Shown piece by piece: positions 43,333 through 53,022 of a stretch of DNA of 64,000 nucleotides (position 1 is the stretch's first letter; every line of letters starts with the position of its first letter). A program made the position numbers and the translations under genes. The notes under the pieces were generated by a model that was not told the DNA's origin, did not search any database, and saw only the letters and a program-made list of their open reading frames with translations. This DNA comes from Changshengia sp963803165. GTDB lineage: Bacteria > Chloroflexota > Dormibacteria > Aeolococcales > Aeolococcaceae. Location of the stretch: positions 1 through 64,000 of the forward strand of contig CAWDLK010000006.1 of the NCBI GenBank assembly GCA_963803165.1, given 5' to 3'.

Positions 43333-44877
43333 ATGGCCGATCAGCGGATCAACCTGCTCCGCAAGCGCCGCCACGACGCCATCCACCGGGGCGGTGCGGC
43401 CGAGCGCGCCCAGCACCCCAGGGGCAAGCTCACCGCCCGGGAGCGGATCGACCGGCTCCTCGACCCCGGCTCCTTCACCGAGCTCGACATGTTCGCCCTG
43501 CACCGCACCGTGAGCTTCGGGATGGAGGAGCGGAGGATCCGCGGCGACGGCGTGGTGACCGGCTGGGGGACCATCGACTCCCGCCGTGTCGCCGTCTTCA
43601 GCCACGACGCCTCGGTCTTCGGCGGCTCCCTCGGCGAGGTCTTCGCCGAGAAGGTGGCCAAGGTCATGGACCTGGCGGTGCGCAGCGGCTGCCCGGTGAT
43701 CGGCATCAACGACTTGGGGGGCGCTCGCATCCAGGAGGGCGTGGTCTCGCTGGCCGGCTACGCGGAGATCTTCTACCGCAATGTCGAGGCGAGCGGCGTG
43801 GTCCCCCAGATCTCCCTCATCGTCGGCCCCTGCACCGGCGGTGCCGTCTACTCGCCCGCCCTCACCGACTTCATCGTCATGGTGCGCGGCGTGGGCCGGA
43901 TGTTCATCACCGGGCCGGACGTCATCCGGGTGACCACCGGCGAGCAGGTCACCGCTGAGGACCTGGGCGGCGCCGACGTCCACAGCACCCGCAGCGGGGT
44001 CGCCCATTTCGACGCCGCCAGCGAGGAGGAGGCCTTCGACCAGATCCGCCGCCTGCTCGCCCACCTCCCCTCCTGCAACCGCGAGCCGGCGCCGCTCCGC
44101 CCCACCACCGACCGCCGCGACCGCGCGGACGAGGCGCTGCAGGGCATCGTCCCGGACGACGCCGGCCAGCCCTACGAGATGCGGGAGGTGATCACCCGGG
44201 TCCTCGACGACGGCGACTTCTGCGAGGTGATGGCCCTCCACGCGCAGAACATCGTCTGCGGCCTGGGCCACTTGGACGGGCACTCGGTGGGGGTGGTCGG
44301 CAACCAGCCCCGCGTGCTCGCCGGCGCCCTCGACATCGACGCCTCCACCAAGGCGGCCCGCTTCATCCGTTGCTGCGACGCCTTCGGCATCCCGCTGGTC
44401 ACCTTCGTCGACGTCCCCGGCTTCCTCCCCGGCACCGACCAGGAATACCGCGGCATCATCCGCCACGGCGCCAAGCTGCTCTATGCCTACTGCGAGGCGA
44501 CGGTGCCCAAGCTGACCGTGATCACCCGCAAGGCCTATGGCGGCGCCTACGACGTGATGTGCTCCAAGCACATCCGCGCCGACTACAACGTCGCCTGGCC
44601 GTCGGCGGAGATCGCGGTGATGGGCCCGCAGGGGGCGGTGAGCGTGATCTTCCGGCGCGAGATCGCGCGTGCCTCCGACCCCGAGCGCCGGGCGGCCGAG
44701 CTGGTCGAGCAGTACCGGGAGCACTTCGCCAACCCGTACCACGCCGCCGAGCGCGGCTACGTGGACGACGTCATCGAGCCGAAGCAGACCCGGAGCGTGC
44801 TGATCGCGGCCCTGGAGATGGCGCGGACCAAGCGGGTCGCCCGGCCCGAGCGCAAGCACGGCAACATCCCGCTCTGA
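43333..44877 (+). CDS. pccB: propionyl-CoA (acyl-CoA) carboxylase beta subunit
   Basis: A 514-residue carboxyltransferase that moves CO2 from biotin to propionyl-CoA, forming methylmalonyl-CoA. The N-terminal half has KLTARERIDRLLD, GINDLGGARIQEGVVSL and GPCTGGAVYSPALTDF. The C-terminal half has FVDVPGFLPGTDQE and RKAYGGAYDVM, the two oxyanion-hole regions. The alpha (biotin carboxylase) subunit is not in the window. The stand-alone biotin carrier at 17.9 kb could take part. It completes the set with mce and the mutase. Confidence 0.93.
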   Translation: MADQRINLLRKRRHDAIHRGGAAERAQHPRGKLTARERIDRLLDPGSFTELDMFALHRTVSFGMEERRIRGDGVVTGWGTIDSRRVAVFSHDASVFGGSLGEVFAEKVAKVMDLAVRSGCPVIGINDLGGARIQEGVVSLAGYAEIFYRNVEASGVVPQISLIVGPCTGGAVYSPALTDFIVMVRGVGRMFITGPDVIRVTTGEQVTAEDLGGADVHSTRSGVAHFDAASEEEAFDQIRRLLAHLPSCNREPAPLRPTTDRRDRADEALQGIVPDDAGQPYEMREVITRVLDDGDFCEVMALHAQNIVCGLGHLDGHSVGVVGNQPRVLAGALDIDASTKAARFIRCCDAFGIPLVTFVDVPGFLPGTDQEYRGIIRHGAKLLYAYCEATVPKLTVITRKAYGGAYDVMCSKHIRADYNVAWPSAEIAVMGPQGAVSVIFRREIARASDPERRAAELVEQYREHFANPYHAAERGYVDDVIEPKQTRSVLIAALEMARTKRVARPERKHGNIPL

Positions 44878-44895
44878 GGCCCGCGCCGACTCCCT

Positions 44896-46098
44896 TCAGT
44901 CGGACCCCGCCGCCGCCAGCTGGGGCTCGCCGGGCTCGGCGGCCGGCGCGTGCCCGAAGGCGGCGAGGTAGGCGGGGTCGGGCCGTCCCTGGAGGTGGTG
45001 GACGTAGGGGACGAGCACTCGCGAGACCATGACCTGGATGGCGGCGGCGACCGGGACGGCGAGCAGCGACCCGATCAGGCCGGCCAGGGCGTAGCCGACC
45101 ACCAGGGCCACCACCACGGCGAGGGCGGGCAGGGCGAGCACCCGGTTCATCACCAGGGGCACCACGGTGTTGGCGTCGAGCAGCTGGACCAGCCCCAGCA
45201 CGAGCAGCACCAGCAGCGGGTACTCAGGCGAGACCGTGAAGCCGAGCAGCGCCAGCGGGACGATGCCCAGGAAGGCGCCGACCATGGGGATGGCGGCGGT
45301 GATGCCGGCGAAGAGCCCGAGCAGTATCGGATCCGGCAGCTGGAGCAGGGCGCAGGCGATCCCGGTGACGATGCCGACCACCACCATGTTGATCGCCACC
45401 GCGCGCAGGTAGCCGCCCATTCGGAAGCCGGTGTCCGCGATCACCTCGGTGACCAGCCCCTGGGCCCGGGGCGGGAAGAGGTCGACGATGAATGATTTCA
45501 GCCTGCCGCTGGTGGTGAGCCAGAGGAAGCTCATCACCAGCACCAGGATCAGGTCGGCGAACACGGTGGCGATGGTTCCGCCGATGGTGACCAGGTACTT
45601 GCCGGCCTGGCCCAGGAACGCCTCGATCTGGCTGGTCAGCTGGGCGTTGCTGATGCCGAGATGCTTCTCGATGGAGGTGACGAACTTCACCACCGACCTC
45701 TCGTAGGCGGGGAAGTGGGTGGCCAGGCTCCCCGCCTCGCTCACCACCGGCTGGACCAGGAGCGCCACGATCCCGGCCAGCACCGCGAGCAGCGCCAGGA
45801 AGACCACCGCGATGGCGGCGGCGCGGGGGAGGCGCAGCTCCTGCACCCGGTGGACGAGCGGGCGGATCCCCTCGGCGATGATCACGGCGATCAGGAAGAG
45901 GAGCACCAGGCCGGCGACCTGGATGAGGACGTAGACGAGGCCGAGCACCGCCAGCACGATCAGCGCCGCCGCCACCAGGGTGCGCACCCTGATCACCGGG
46001 TGCGGCTCGCGGTGGTGCGGGTGTGGCGGGCCGCTCACCGGCTGCGGCTCCGCGGCAGCTCCGCCTCCGGGCGACGCCGGCTCCGTCGTCTGCGACAC
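44896..46098 (-). CDS. AI-2E family transporter
   Basis: A 400-residue membrane protein of the PF01594 family (TqsA/PerM-like) with eight or so helices. Landmarks are AVIIAEGIRPLV, an extracytoplasmic helical region (ATHFPAYERSVVKFVTSIEKHLG), LPDPILLGLFAGITAAIPMVG and QLLDANTVVPLVMNR. Members export autoinducer-2 or act as Na+/H+ antiporters; the substrate is open. GTG 46098 has TACGGT 7 bases upstream. Pro/Ala-rich tails sit at both ends. Confidence 0.88.
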   Translation of the reverse strand: MSQTTEPASPGGGAAAEPQPVSGPPHPHHREPHPVIRVRTLVAAALIVLAVLGLVYVLIQVAGLVLLFLIAVIIAEGIRPLVHRVQELRLPRAAAIAVVFLALLAVLAGIVALLVQPVVSEAGSLATHFPAYERSVVKFVTSIEKHLGISNAQLTSQIEAFLGQAGKYLVTIGGTIATVFADLILVLVMSFLWLTTSGRLKSFIVDLFPPRAQGLVTEVIADTGFRMGGYLRAVAINMVVVGIVTGIACALLQLPDPILLGLFAGITAAIPMVGAFLGIVPLALLGFTVSPEYPLLVLLVLGLVQLLDANTVVPLVMNRVLALPALAVVVALVVGYALAGLIGSLLAVPVAAAIQVMVSRVLVPYVHHLQGRPDPAYLAAFGHAPAAEPGEPQLAAAGSD

Positions 46099-46133
46099 GC
46101 CGCCAACCGTAGCAGGGAGGAGAGGCGGACGCC

Positions 46134-46802
46134 TCAGAGGCCGGTGAGCCGCACGCCCACCGTCCGCCGTGCCCGCTGATTGACGCTGAGCAGCAGGACG
46201 GTGAGCTGCTCGAGGTGGCGGGCGTTGCCGAGCCGGCCCGAGTCGACCACCCTGACCCCGGCGAGCAGGCCGGCGACGGCGCGGAAGTGCGCCTTGGCGT
46301 CCTCGTCGTCGCCACAGAGCAGCACGTCCTCGTCCAGCTCCCGGTCGAGGTGGGCGAGGTGGGCGCTGCTCACGGTGTGGAGCGCGGCGACGACCCGGCC
46401 GCTGCCGAGCAGGGCGGCCACCTGCTCGGCCGCCGAGCCCTCGGGGACCGGCACCGCCACCGGCCCGAGCACCGGGTCGAAGCGCACCGGCACGGTGGTG
46501 CTGACCACCACCTTGCCCGCCAGCGGCCCGGCCAGGTCGGGGAGGAGTGCCGCCTGCGCCTCGTAGGGGACGGTGAGGATGGCGAGGTCGCCGGCGGACG
46601 CGGCCTCGAGATTGGAGGTCCCGCGGACCGCCGCCCCGCCCCCCGCGGCGCCGACCTGGCCGGCGATCGCCGCGGCGCGCTCGGCCGCGCGCTCCCCGTC
46701 GCGGGAGCCGATCACGATGGGCAGGCCCGCCCGGGCCAGCCGGAAAGCGAGGCCGGGGCCGAGGCGCCCGGTGCCGCCGAGCAGGGCGATCGTCTCCGGC
46801 AT
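46134..46802 (-). CDS. npdG: NADPH-dependent F420 reductase
   Basis: A 222-residue Rossmann oxidoreductase that transfers hydride between NADPH and coenzyme F420. The nucleotide motif GGTGRLGPGLA sits at residues 9-19. The NADP site SRDGERAAERA follows, and TVPVRFDPVLGP, HTVSSAHL and SGRLGNARHLEQLT match this family. It implies that the organism makes F420. The ATG at 46802 has TACACT exactly 6 bases upstream. Confidence 0.88.
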   Translation of the reverse strand: MPETIALLGGTGRLGPGLAFRLARAGLPIVIGSRDGERAAERAAAIAGQVGAAGGGAAVRGTSNLEAASAGDLAILTVPYEAQAALLPDLAGPLAGKVVVSTTVPVRFDPVLGPVAVPVPEGSAAEQVAALLGSGRVVAALHTVSSAHLAHLDRELDEDVLLCGDDEDAKAHFRAVAGLLAGVRVVDSGRLGNARHLEQLTVLLLSVNQRARRTVGVRLTGL

Positions 46803-46808
46803 CCGCCC

Positions 46809-46814
46809 AGTGTA
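46809..46814 (-). promoter_or_regulatory. -10 element (TACACT) for npdG
   Basis: TACACT on the minus strand with a 6-base gap to the ATG, the same hexamer and spacing as meaB. Confidence 0.5.
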
Positions 46815-46922
46815 GGGAGGCGCCGGCCTCCGAGCGGGGAGGCTGACGCCGAGGCGCCCGCCCGCTCGGTCAGAATGGGACCTCCGTTCGGACCGCTGGT
46901 CCGGGTCGTGGGAGTGACGCAG

Positions 46923-47873
46923 ATGGAGTTCCGTCGTGTCGGCGAGTCCGGCCTCGAGGTTTCCGTCCTCGGGGTGGGCTGCAACCAGTTCGGCCGGCGG
47001 GTCGATGCCGCCGGGGTCGCGCGCATCGTGCACACGGCCCTCGACGCCGGCGTCACCCTCTTCGACACCGCCGACATCTACGCGGGCGGCGAGTTGGAGC
47101 GCCTCCTGGGGGCGGCACTGAGGGGCAATCGCGGTGCGGCCATCGTGGCCACCAAGGTCGGCGGCCCGATGGGCGAGGGGCCGTACACCTCGGGAGCCTC
47201 GCGACGCTACATCCGCAGCGCCGTCGAGAACAGCCTGCGCCGGCTCGGCACCGAGTGGATCGACCTCTACCAGATCCACTTCCCGGACGCCGACACCCCG
47301 ATCGAGGAGACCCTCTCGGTCCTCGACGACCTGGTGCGCGAGGGCAAGGTCCGCTACATCGGCTGCTCGAACTTCACCGGCTGGCAGATCGCCGACGCCG
47401 ACTGGACCTCGTACATCCACCATCTCAGCCGCTTCGTCAGCGCCCAGAACGAGTACAGCCTCCTCAACCGCGGCGCGGAGGCGGAGGTGGCCCCCGCCTG
47501 CGAGCACTTCGGCCTGGGCCTGATCCCCTACTTCCCGCTGATGCGGGGCATGCTCACCGGACGCTACCGGCGGGGCGAGGAGGCCCCCGAGGGGGGCCGG
47601 CTCTCCGGGCCCGCCGGCGAGGAGTTCCTCACCGACGCCAACTTCGACATCGTCGAGGGCCTCTCCGCGTATGCGCGCCGGCACGACACCGACCTGCTCG
47701 GCGTGGCCATCGGGGGCCTGGCGGCGCAGCCGGCCGTGGTCTCGGTGATCGCCGGGGCCAGCCAGCCCGAGCAGGTGCTGGCCAACGTCGAGGCCGCGGA
47801 GTGGGTGCCCAGCCCGGAGGCTCTCGCCGAGCTGGACGGCATCGCCCCGCCGCGACGACCCGCGGGGGAGTAG
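46923..47873 (+). CDS. aldo/keto reductase
   Basis: A 316-residue NAD(P)H-dependent barrel oxidoreductase starting MEFRRVGESGLEVSVLGVG. The catalytic residues are Asp and Tyr in LFDTADIYAGG, Lys in VATKVGG and His in YQIHFPD. The C-terminal cofactor segment VIAGASQPEQV is present. It is not closely related to the other aldo/keto reductase in the window. The substrate is unknown. GGGAG lies 8 bases before the ATG. Divergent from npdG with 120 bases between. Confidence 0.87.
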   Translation: MEFRRVGESGLEVSVLGVGCNQFGRRVDAAGVARIVHTALDAGVTLFDTADIYAGGELERLLGAALRGNRGAAIVATKVGGPMGEGPYTSGASRRYIRSAVENSLRRLGTEWIDLYQIHFPDADTPIEETLSVLDDLVREGKVRYIGCSNFTGWQIADADWTSYIHHLSRFVSAQNEYSLLNRGAEAEVAPACEHFGLGLIPYFPLMRGMLTGRYRRGEEAPEGGRLSGPAGEEFLTDANFDIVEGLSAYARRHDTDLLGVAIGGLAAQPAVVSVIAGASQPEQVLANVEAAEWVPSPEALAELDGIAPPRRPAGE

Positions 47874-47960
47874 CGGACGGCGCGATCTCGGCCCGGCGCC
47901 GCGGCCGCCCACCCCGCCCGGGCGCGCACCCGAGCCATCGCCCGCCGGATCTCCCCCCGG

Positions 47961-47966
47961 TACACT
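47961..47966 (+). promoter_or_regulatory. -10 element (TACACT) for sucCD
   Basis: TACACT, 8 bases before the GTG start of sucC. It would drive sucC and sucD as one message without a leader. Confidence 0.5.
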
Positions 47967-47974
47967 CGCTCGAC

Positions 47975-49162
47975 GTGAAGCTGCTCGAGTACCAGGCCAA
48001 GCGCCAGTTCGCCCGCGTGGGCATCCAGGTGCCCGCCGGCCGCCTGGCCCGGACCCCCGAGGAGGCGGCCGCCGCCGCCCGGGAGCTGGGGCGGCTCGCG
48101 GTCAAGGCCCAGGTGCCGATCGGCGGGCGGGGCAAGGCCGGTGGGATCGCCGTCGTGGACACGCCGGACGAGGCGCGCCGCGAGGCGGCCCGCATCCTGG
48201 CCATGGAGATCCGCGGCTACCCGGTGCGCTCGGTGTGGTGCGAGGCCGGGCTGGAGATCGCCCACGAGCTCTACCTCGGCGTCACCCTGGACCGCGATCG
48301 CCGCCGTCTCGTGCTCATCCTCTCCGCCGCCGGTGGCATGGAGATCGAGGAGGTGGCGGCGACGTCTCCCGAGCGGATCGCCAAGCTCTGGCCCGACCCC
48401 TTCGCCGGGCCGCAGCCCTTCGAGGTCCGCGCCCTCGCCTTCTCGGCGCTCGCCCACGCGCCGGCCCTGGCGGCGGGCCGCGGTCGCCTCGCGGCCCAGC
48501 TGGTGCCCCTCGCCCAGACGCTCCACCGGCTGGCGGTCGACCTCGACGCCGTCACCTGCGAGATCAACCCGCTGGTGGTCACCGCCGACGGGGGGCTGGT
48601 GGCGGCCGACGGCAAGCTCGAGGTGGACGAGAACGCCGAGTACCGCCACGCCGACCTCGCGGCCGAGCTGGCCCTGGACGTCGAGGGCGAGGACGGCAGG
48701 AGCGGCGAGGACCCGTACGAGGCGGAGGCGAAGCGCCGCGGGCTGACCTACGTCCACCTTCCCGGGGGGAGCATCGGCTGCATCGGCAACGGGGCCGGCC
48801 TGGTCATGAACACCCTCGACCTGGTCCAGGCGGTCGGCGGCCGGCCCAACAACTTCCTGGACGTCGGCGGCGGGGCCGGCGCCGAGAAGGTGCGCAACTC
48901 GCTGGCGATGGTGCTCAGCGACCCCGACGTGCGCGGCGTCTTCATCAACATCTTCGGGGGCATCACTCGCGGCGACGAGGTGGCCCGGGGCATCGTGCAG
49001 GCCCGGGACGAGCTGGGGATCACCGTGCCCCTGGTGGTGCGGATGACCGGCACCAACGAGGAGGAGGGCCGGCGGATCCTGGTCGAGGCCGGGATCACCC
49101 CGGGGACCAGCGCCCCCGAGGCCGCCCGCACCATCGTCGAGCTGGTGGGGGGCGCCCGATGA
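47975..49162 (+). CDS. sucC: succinate-CoA ligase (ADP/GDP-forming) beta subunit
   Basis: A 395-residue ATP-grasp subunit starting VKLLEYQAKRQFARVGIQVP. The nucleotide-binding loop is KAQVPIGGRGKAGG, the Mg2+ residues lie in CEINPLVV and AADGKLEVDENAEYRH, and the C-terminal domain has NFLDVGGGA and FINIFGGITRGDEVA. It couples succinyl-CoA hydrolysis to nucleotide synthesis, taking up the succinyl-CoA made by the mutase pathway. It is 37 bases before sucD. Confidence 0.94.
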   Translation: MKLLEYQAKRQFARVGIQVPAGRLARTPEEAAAAARELGRLAVKAQVPIGGRGKAGGIAVVDTPDEARREAARILAMEIRGYPVRSVWCEAGLEIAHELYLGVTLDRDRRRLVLILSAAGGMEIEEVAATSPERIAKLWPDPFAGPQPFEVRALAFSALAHAPALAAGRGRLAAQLVPLAQTLHRLAVDLDAVTCEINPLVVTADGGLVAADGKLEVDENAEYRHADLAAELALDVEGEDGRSGEDPYEAEAKRRGLTYVHLPGGSIGCIGNGAGLVMNTLDLVQAVGGRPNNFLDVGGGAGAEKVRNSLAMVLSDPDVRGVFINIFGGITRGDEVARGIVQARDELGITVPLVVRMTGTNEEEGRRILVEAGITPGTSAPEAARTIVELVGGAR

Positions 49163-49199
49163 GCGGCGGCGCGCAGCCGCCGGCCGCGGCGGTCCTCTG

Positions 49200-50078
49200 A
49201 TGGCGATCCTCGTCGACGCCTCCACCCGGGTCGTGGTCCAGGGGATCACCGGCCGCGAGGGGACCTTCCACACCCAGCAGATGCAGGCATACGGCACGCG
49301 GGTGGTGGGCGGGGTGGTGCCCGGCCGGGGCGGGAGCGAGGCCCTCGGAGTCCCGGTGTTCGACACCGTGGCCGAGGCGGTGCGGGGCACCGGGGCGGAC
49401 GCGGCCTTCACCATCGTGCCCCCGGCGTTCGCCGCCGACGCGGTCATGGAGGCGGCCGCGGCCGGGTTGCGGCTCGGCGTCTGCGTCACCGAGGGGATCC
49501 CCGTGCTCGACATGGTGAGGGCCACCGCCTTCGTCGAGCGCACCGCGATGCGCCTGATCGGGCCCAACTGCCCGGGGGTCATGACCCCGGGCCAGTGCAA
49601 GATCGGCTTCATCCCCAACCATGTGGCGCGGCCGGGCCGGGTCGGCGTGGTGGCGCGCAGCGGCACCCTCACCTACGAGGTGATCCAGGGCCTCTCCGAC
49701 GCCGGGTACGGCGAGACGACGGCGGTGGGCATCGGGGGCGACCCGGTGCTCGGCTCGACCTTCGTGGACGTCCTCCCGCTCTTCGCGGACGACCCGGCCA
49801 CGGAGGCGGTGGTCCTGGTCGGCGAGATCGGAGGCTCGGACGAGGAGAGGGCGGCGGAGTGGATCCGCTCCGCCGGCTTCGACAAGCCGGTGGTCGCCTT
49901 CATCAGCGGGCGCACCGCCCCGCCGGGCAAGCGGATGGGCCATGCCGGGGCCATCATCAGCGGCACCACCGGGTCGGCCCAGGGCAAGATCGACGCCCTG
50001 GGAGCGGCGGGCGCCGCGGTGGCCGACACCATCGAGGACGTGATCCGCCTGGTCGGCGAGAGGCTGCCCCGCCGCTAG
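49200..50078 (+). CDS. sucD: succinate-CoA ligase alpha subunit
   Basis: A 292-residue CoA-binding subunit starting MAILVDASTRVVVQGITGREG. The phosphorylated histidine is His248 in KRMGHAGAI, and GPNCPGVM and EIGGSDEERAAE are conserved. It forms the ligase with SucC. The stop TAG shares the palindrome CTAG with the stop of the convergent gene (50075-50078). No ribosome-binding site is obvious; translation probably follows sucC. Confidence 0.94.
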   Translation: MAILVDASTRVVVQGITGREGTFHTQQMQAYGTRVVGGVVPGRGGSEALGVPVFDTVAEAVRGTGADAAFTIVPPAFAADAVMEAAAAGLRLGVCVTEGIPVLDMVRATAFVERTAMRLIGPNCPGVMTPGQCKIGFIPNHVARPGRVGVVARSGTLTYEVIQGLSDAGYGETTAVGIGGDPVLGSTFVDVLPLFADDPATEAVVLVGEIGGSDEERAAEWIRSAGFDKPVVAFISGRTAPPGKRMGHAGAIISGTTGSAQGKIDALGAAGAAVADTIEDVIRLVGERLPRR

Positions 50079-52770
50079 GCCTCGGCGCCGGCGGCCGGTG
50101 GGGGGCCCTCGTCCTCGGAGGCGGCCGCGGCGGTCGGACGGCGCGCGCCGAGCTTGGCCAGGTACATCGCCGAGTCGGCGCTGCGCAGGATGTCGTCGGG
50201 CTGCTCGTGCCCGCTCGCGCTCAGCGCGGCGCCGACCGCCGCGCTGATGGTCACCTGCTCGCCGTCGATCACGTAGGGGGCGGCGAGCCGGCGCGTGATG
50301 TCGTCGGCGATCGCCTCCACCGCCCCGGGGGTGCGGACGTCCTCGAGCAGGACGGCGAACTCGTCGCCGCCGAGCCGCGCGGCGGTGTCGCCTCCCCGCA
50401 GACGCTGGCCGATCCTCTCCGCGACCTGCACCAGCAGCTGGTCGCCGGCCAGGTGGCCGAGGTTGTCGTTGACCTGCTTGAAACCGTCGAGGTCGAGGAA
50501 GAGCAGCGCGATCCGGGCGTCGGGGTTTCTCCGAGCGCGCGCCAGACCCTGGGTCAGCCGATCGAGGAAGAGGCTCCGGTTGGGCAGGCCGGTGAGCGCA
50601 TCGTGCTGGGCGCCGAAGCGGAGCTTCTCCTCCAGCTCGCGCTGCGCGGTGACGTCGGTGAGCGAACCCACCAGCCGGGTGGCGGAGCCGTCGGGCGCCG
50701 CGCGCACCGCGAGCGCCTGGCAGCGCATCCAGCGGTAGGTGCCGTCGGCGGCCCGGAGCCGGTGCTCGCACTCCATGACCTCGCGCTTGCCGTCGACGCA
50801 ATCGCTGATCCCCTGGCGCAGCCGGCCGAGATCCCCGGGGTGGACCCGGCCGAACCACTCCTCGGGCCCGGTGCCGATCTCCGATCCCCGGTGGCCGATC
50901 ATCGCCTTCCACCGCTCCGAGTAGTAGACGCTCGAGGTGCCCAGCTCCCAGTCCCACAGGCCGTCGTTGGCGGCCCGCGCGGCGAGCGCGTAGCGCTCCT
51001 CGCTGCGGCGGATCTCCTCCACCAGGTCGCGCTCCCGCTTGTAGGCGCGGGCCAGGTCCTCGGTCTGGGAGCGGAGCCACTCGGTCATCACCTCGCGCTC
51101 GACGGCGACGCTGAGCAGGGCGTTGTTCTCGAAGTGCAGATCCCGTCCGGTGACGTGAGTGACCTCCACGGGGACCACCATGGCGATGAGCCCGATGTCC
51201 ATGCCCGTGGTCTTGACGGGGAGGACCACCGCGATCTCACCGCCTCCCCACTCGATCTCCTCCAGCAGGGCGCGCGGGGGGAACGCCTCCACGCGGACCT
51301 GCGCGGGGACCTGCAGCGGCCGGCCGTCGCGCGTGTAGGTGCCGGAGATCTGCAGCGGATGCTGGCCCTCCCCCTCGTGCTCCGCCGACCAGAGGCCGAG
51401 GCAGGCGGCGCGCGCGGTGGTGTGGGCGACCCAGCCGAGGGAGCGCGGGTCGCCGGCGCTGCCGCTGAGCAGGGACATGCTGAGCTGGTGCTCGCGACGC
51501 ATCTGCACGTGGAGGGCGGTGTTGGCCGTCGAGTCGCGTTGCGCCAGGCAGCGGGACAGCTCGGCGATCAGCTCGGTGATGTCCGACTCGAAGCGCGCCG
51601 CGGCGCCGCCGGCGGCCAGCGCCAGCTCCTCGCCGTAGCGGCGGACGGCCTCGAGCGCGGCCGTGATGGTGGTCCAGCGCGGGCTCACCGAGTAGAGGGC
51701 CTGGGCCGCCTCGGCGTGGTCGGCGGGCGCCGGCTCGGATCCGGCGCGGGCGCGCTCGGCGCACCGAGCGATCAGCTCCACCGCGCGGTCGAGGGCGGCG
51801 GCCTCCTCCGCGGGGAGGGGATCGGTGCCTCGCACGAGGCGCTCCAGGCTGGAGCGGAGCCGGGCCTCGGGGTCGAGCCGGGGAGGGGGTCCGCCCCGTC
51901 GGGGGAGCCGGCCGAGCAGCCGCAGGACTCGCGGGGGACGAAGGTGGTGGGGACCAGGTGAGGACCGGATGCGACCTCTCCGCCCTCCACCATCTCGATG
52001 AGCAGCTCCGCCGCCTTGCGGCCCACGGCCTCGAAGCTCTGACGGACGCTGGCGAGGGTGGGGCGGACCGACGACGCGGCCTCCACATCGTCGAAGCCCA
52101 CGATCGCCTGGTCGCGGGGCAGGTGCAGGCCGGCCTCGGTGAGCGCCCTCATGAGCCCCATCGCGTTGTAGTCGGTCGCCGCCACCGTGGCCGTGGAGGG
52201 CATCCCGGCGGCGAGCATCGCCCTGCCCGCCGCCGCTCCGGTGCCCTCGAGGTTGTCGGCGGTCTCGAAGAGGAGGCTCTCGTCGGGGGTGATCCCGTGC
52301 GCCACGAGCCCCTCCCGATAGGTCTCGTAGCGCTCCCGGATGTCGGCCTGGAAGAGGCTGCCCACGAAGGCGATGCGCCGATGGCCGTGGTCGACGAGAT
52401 GGGCCACCGCCTGGAGGACCCCGGTCCGGTTGTCCGCGCGCACCGTCGGGCAGGGGAACCCCTCGACCTCGGGGCTGAGCAGGACGATCGGCTTGCCGGT
52501 CTCGCGCAGCCCCTCGAGGTAGGCGCGATCGACCGCGTTCACGACCACCACGAAGCCGGCCACCCGCTCCCAGGCCGCCCGCAGCGCGTACCGGGGCACC
52601 TGGGCGGAGATGCCACCCTGGCCCAGGTCGAGGGTCTGCAGCGCGACCAGCCGCCCGCCGGCGGCGCCCACCGCCTCGGCGACCCCGGAGAGCACGGTGC
52701 TCATGTAGCTCCCGGCGATCAGCGGCGAGAGCACCCCGATCCTGAGCCGCTCGTCGCGCCGCTCCGCCAC
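50075..52770 (-). CDS. LacI-type sensor domain fused to PAS-GGDEF, interrupted by a frameshift
   Basis: One gene read in two frames; the repaired protein is about 898 residues. Residues 1-290 are a periplasmic-binding/LacI-type ligand domain (LRIGVLSPLIAGSYMSTVLSG, ATDYNAMGLMRAL, AIVGFDDVEAASSVRP) ending in FVPRESCGCS. It has no helix-turn-helix, signal peptide or membrane helix. A long helical region, a PAS domain (YALAARAANDGLWDWELG) and a GGDEF domain (RLGGDEFAVLL, I-site RGGD five residues upstream) follow. The shift lies in the G4/G5 runs at 51880-51889, where one base appears to be missing. GTG 52770 follows GGAGAGG. It is a predicted cytoplasmic ligand-controlled diguanylate cyclase. 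Confidence 0.82.
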
Positions 52771-53010
52771 CGGCCTCTCCTCGCACGCCGCGCGGCCGCG
52801 CCGCACCGGTGACGGTGCGGCGAGCGGGGGCGCAGCCCGGGGCGATTCTGGCACCGGGCCGGAGCCGGCTCCGCCGTGGCAGGGGGGTTGTCATCGACTC
52901 TCCACAGGCGCGCGCGCTCCCCACCGAACGGTGGCCTCCGGTTCGGAGGGGCCGCCGTCCTCCGGGCGCGCGGGACCGGTGGCACCGGTGAGGGTGCGGT
53001 GGCGCCCGAG

Positions 53011-53016
53011 TAGGAT
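53011..53016 (+). promoter_or_regulatory. -10 element (TAGGAT) for the thiolase gene
   Basis: TAGGAT, exactly 6 bases before ATG 53023, leaderless spacing. Confidence 0.45.
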
Positions 53017-53022
53017 CGCCCC

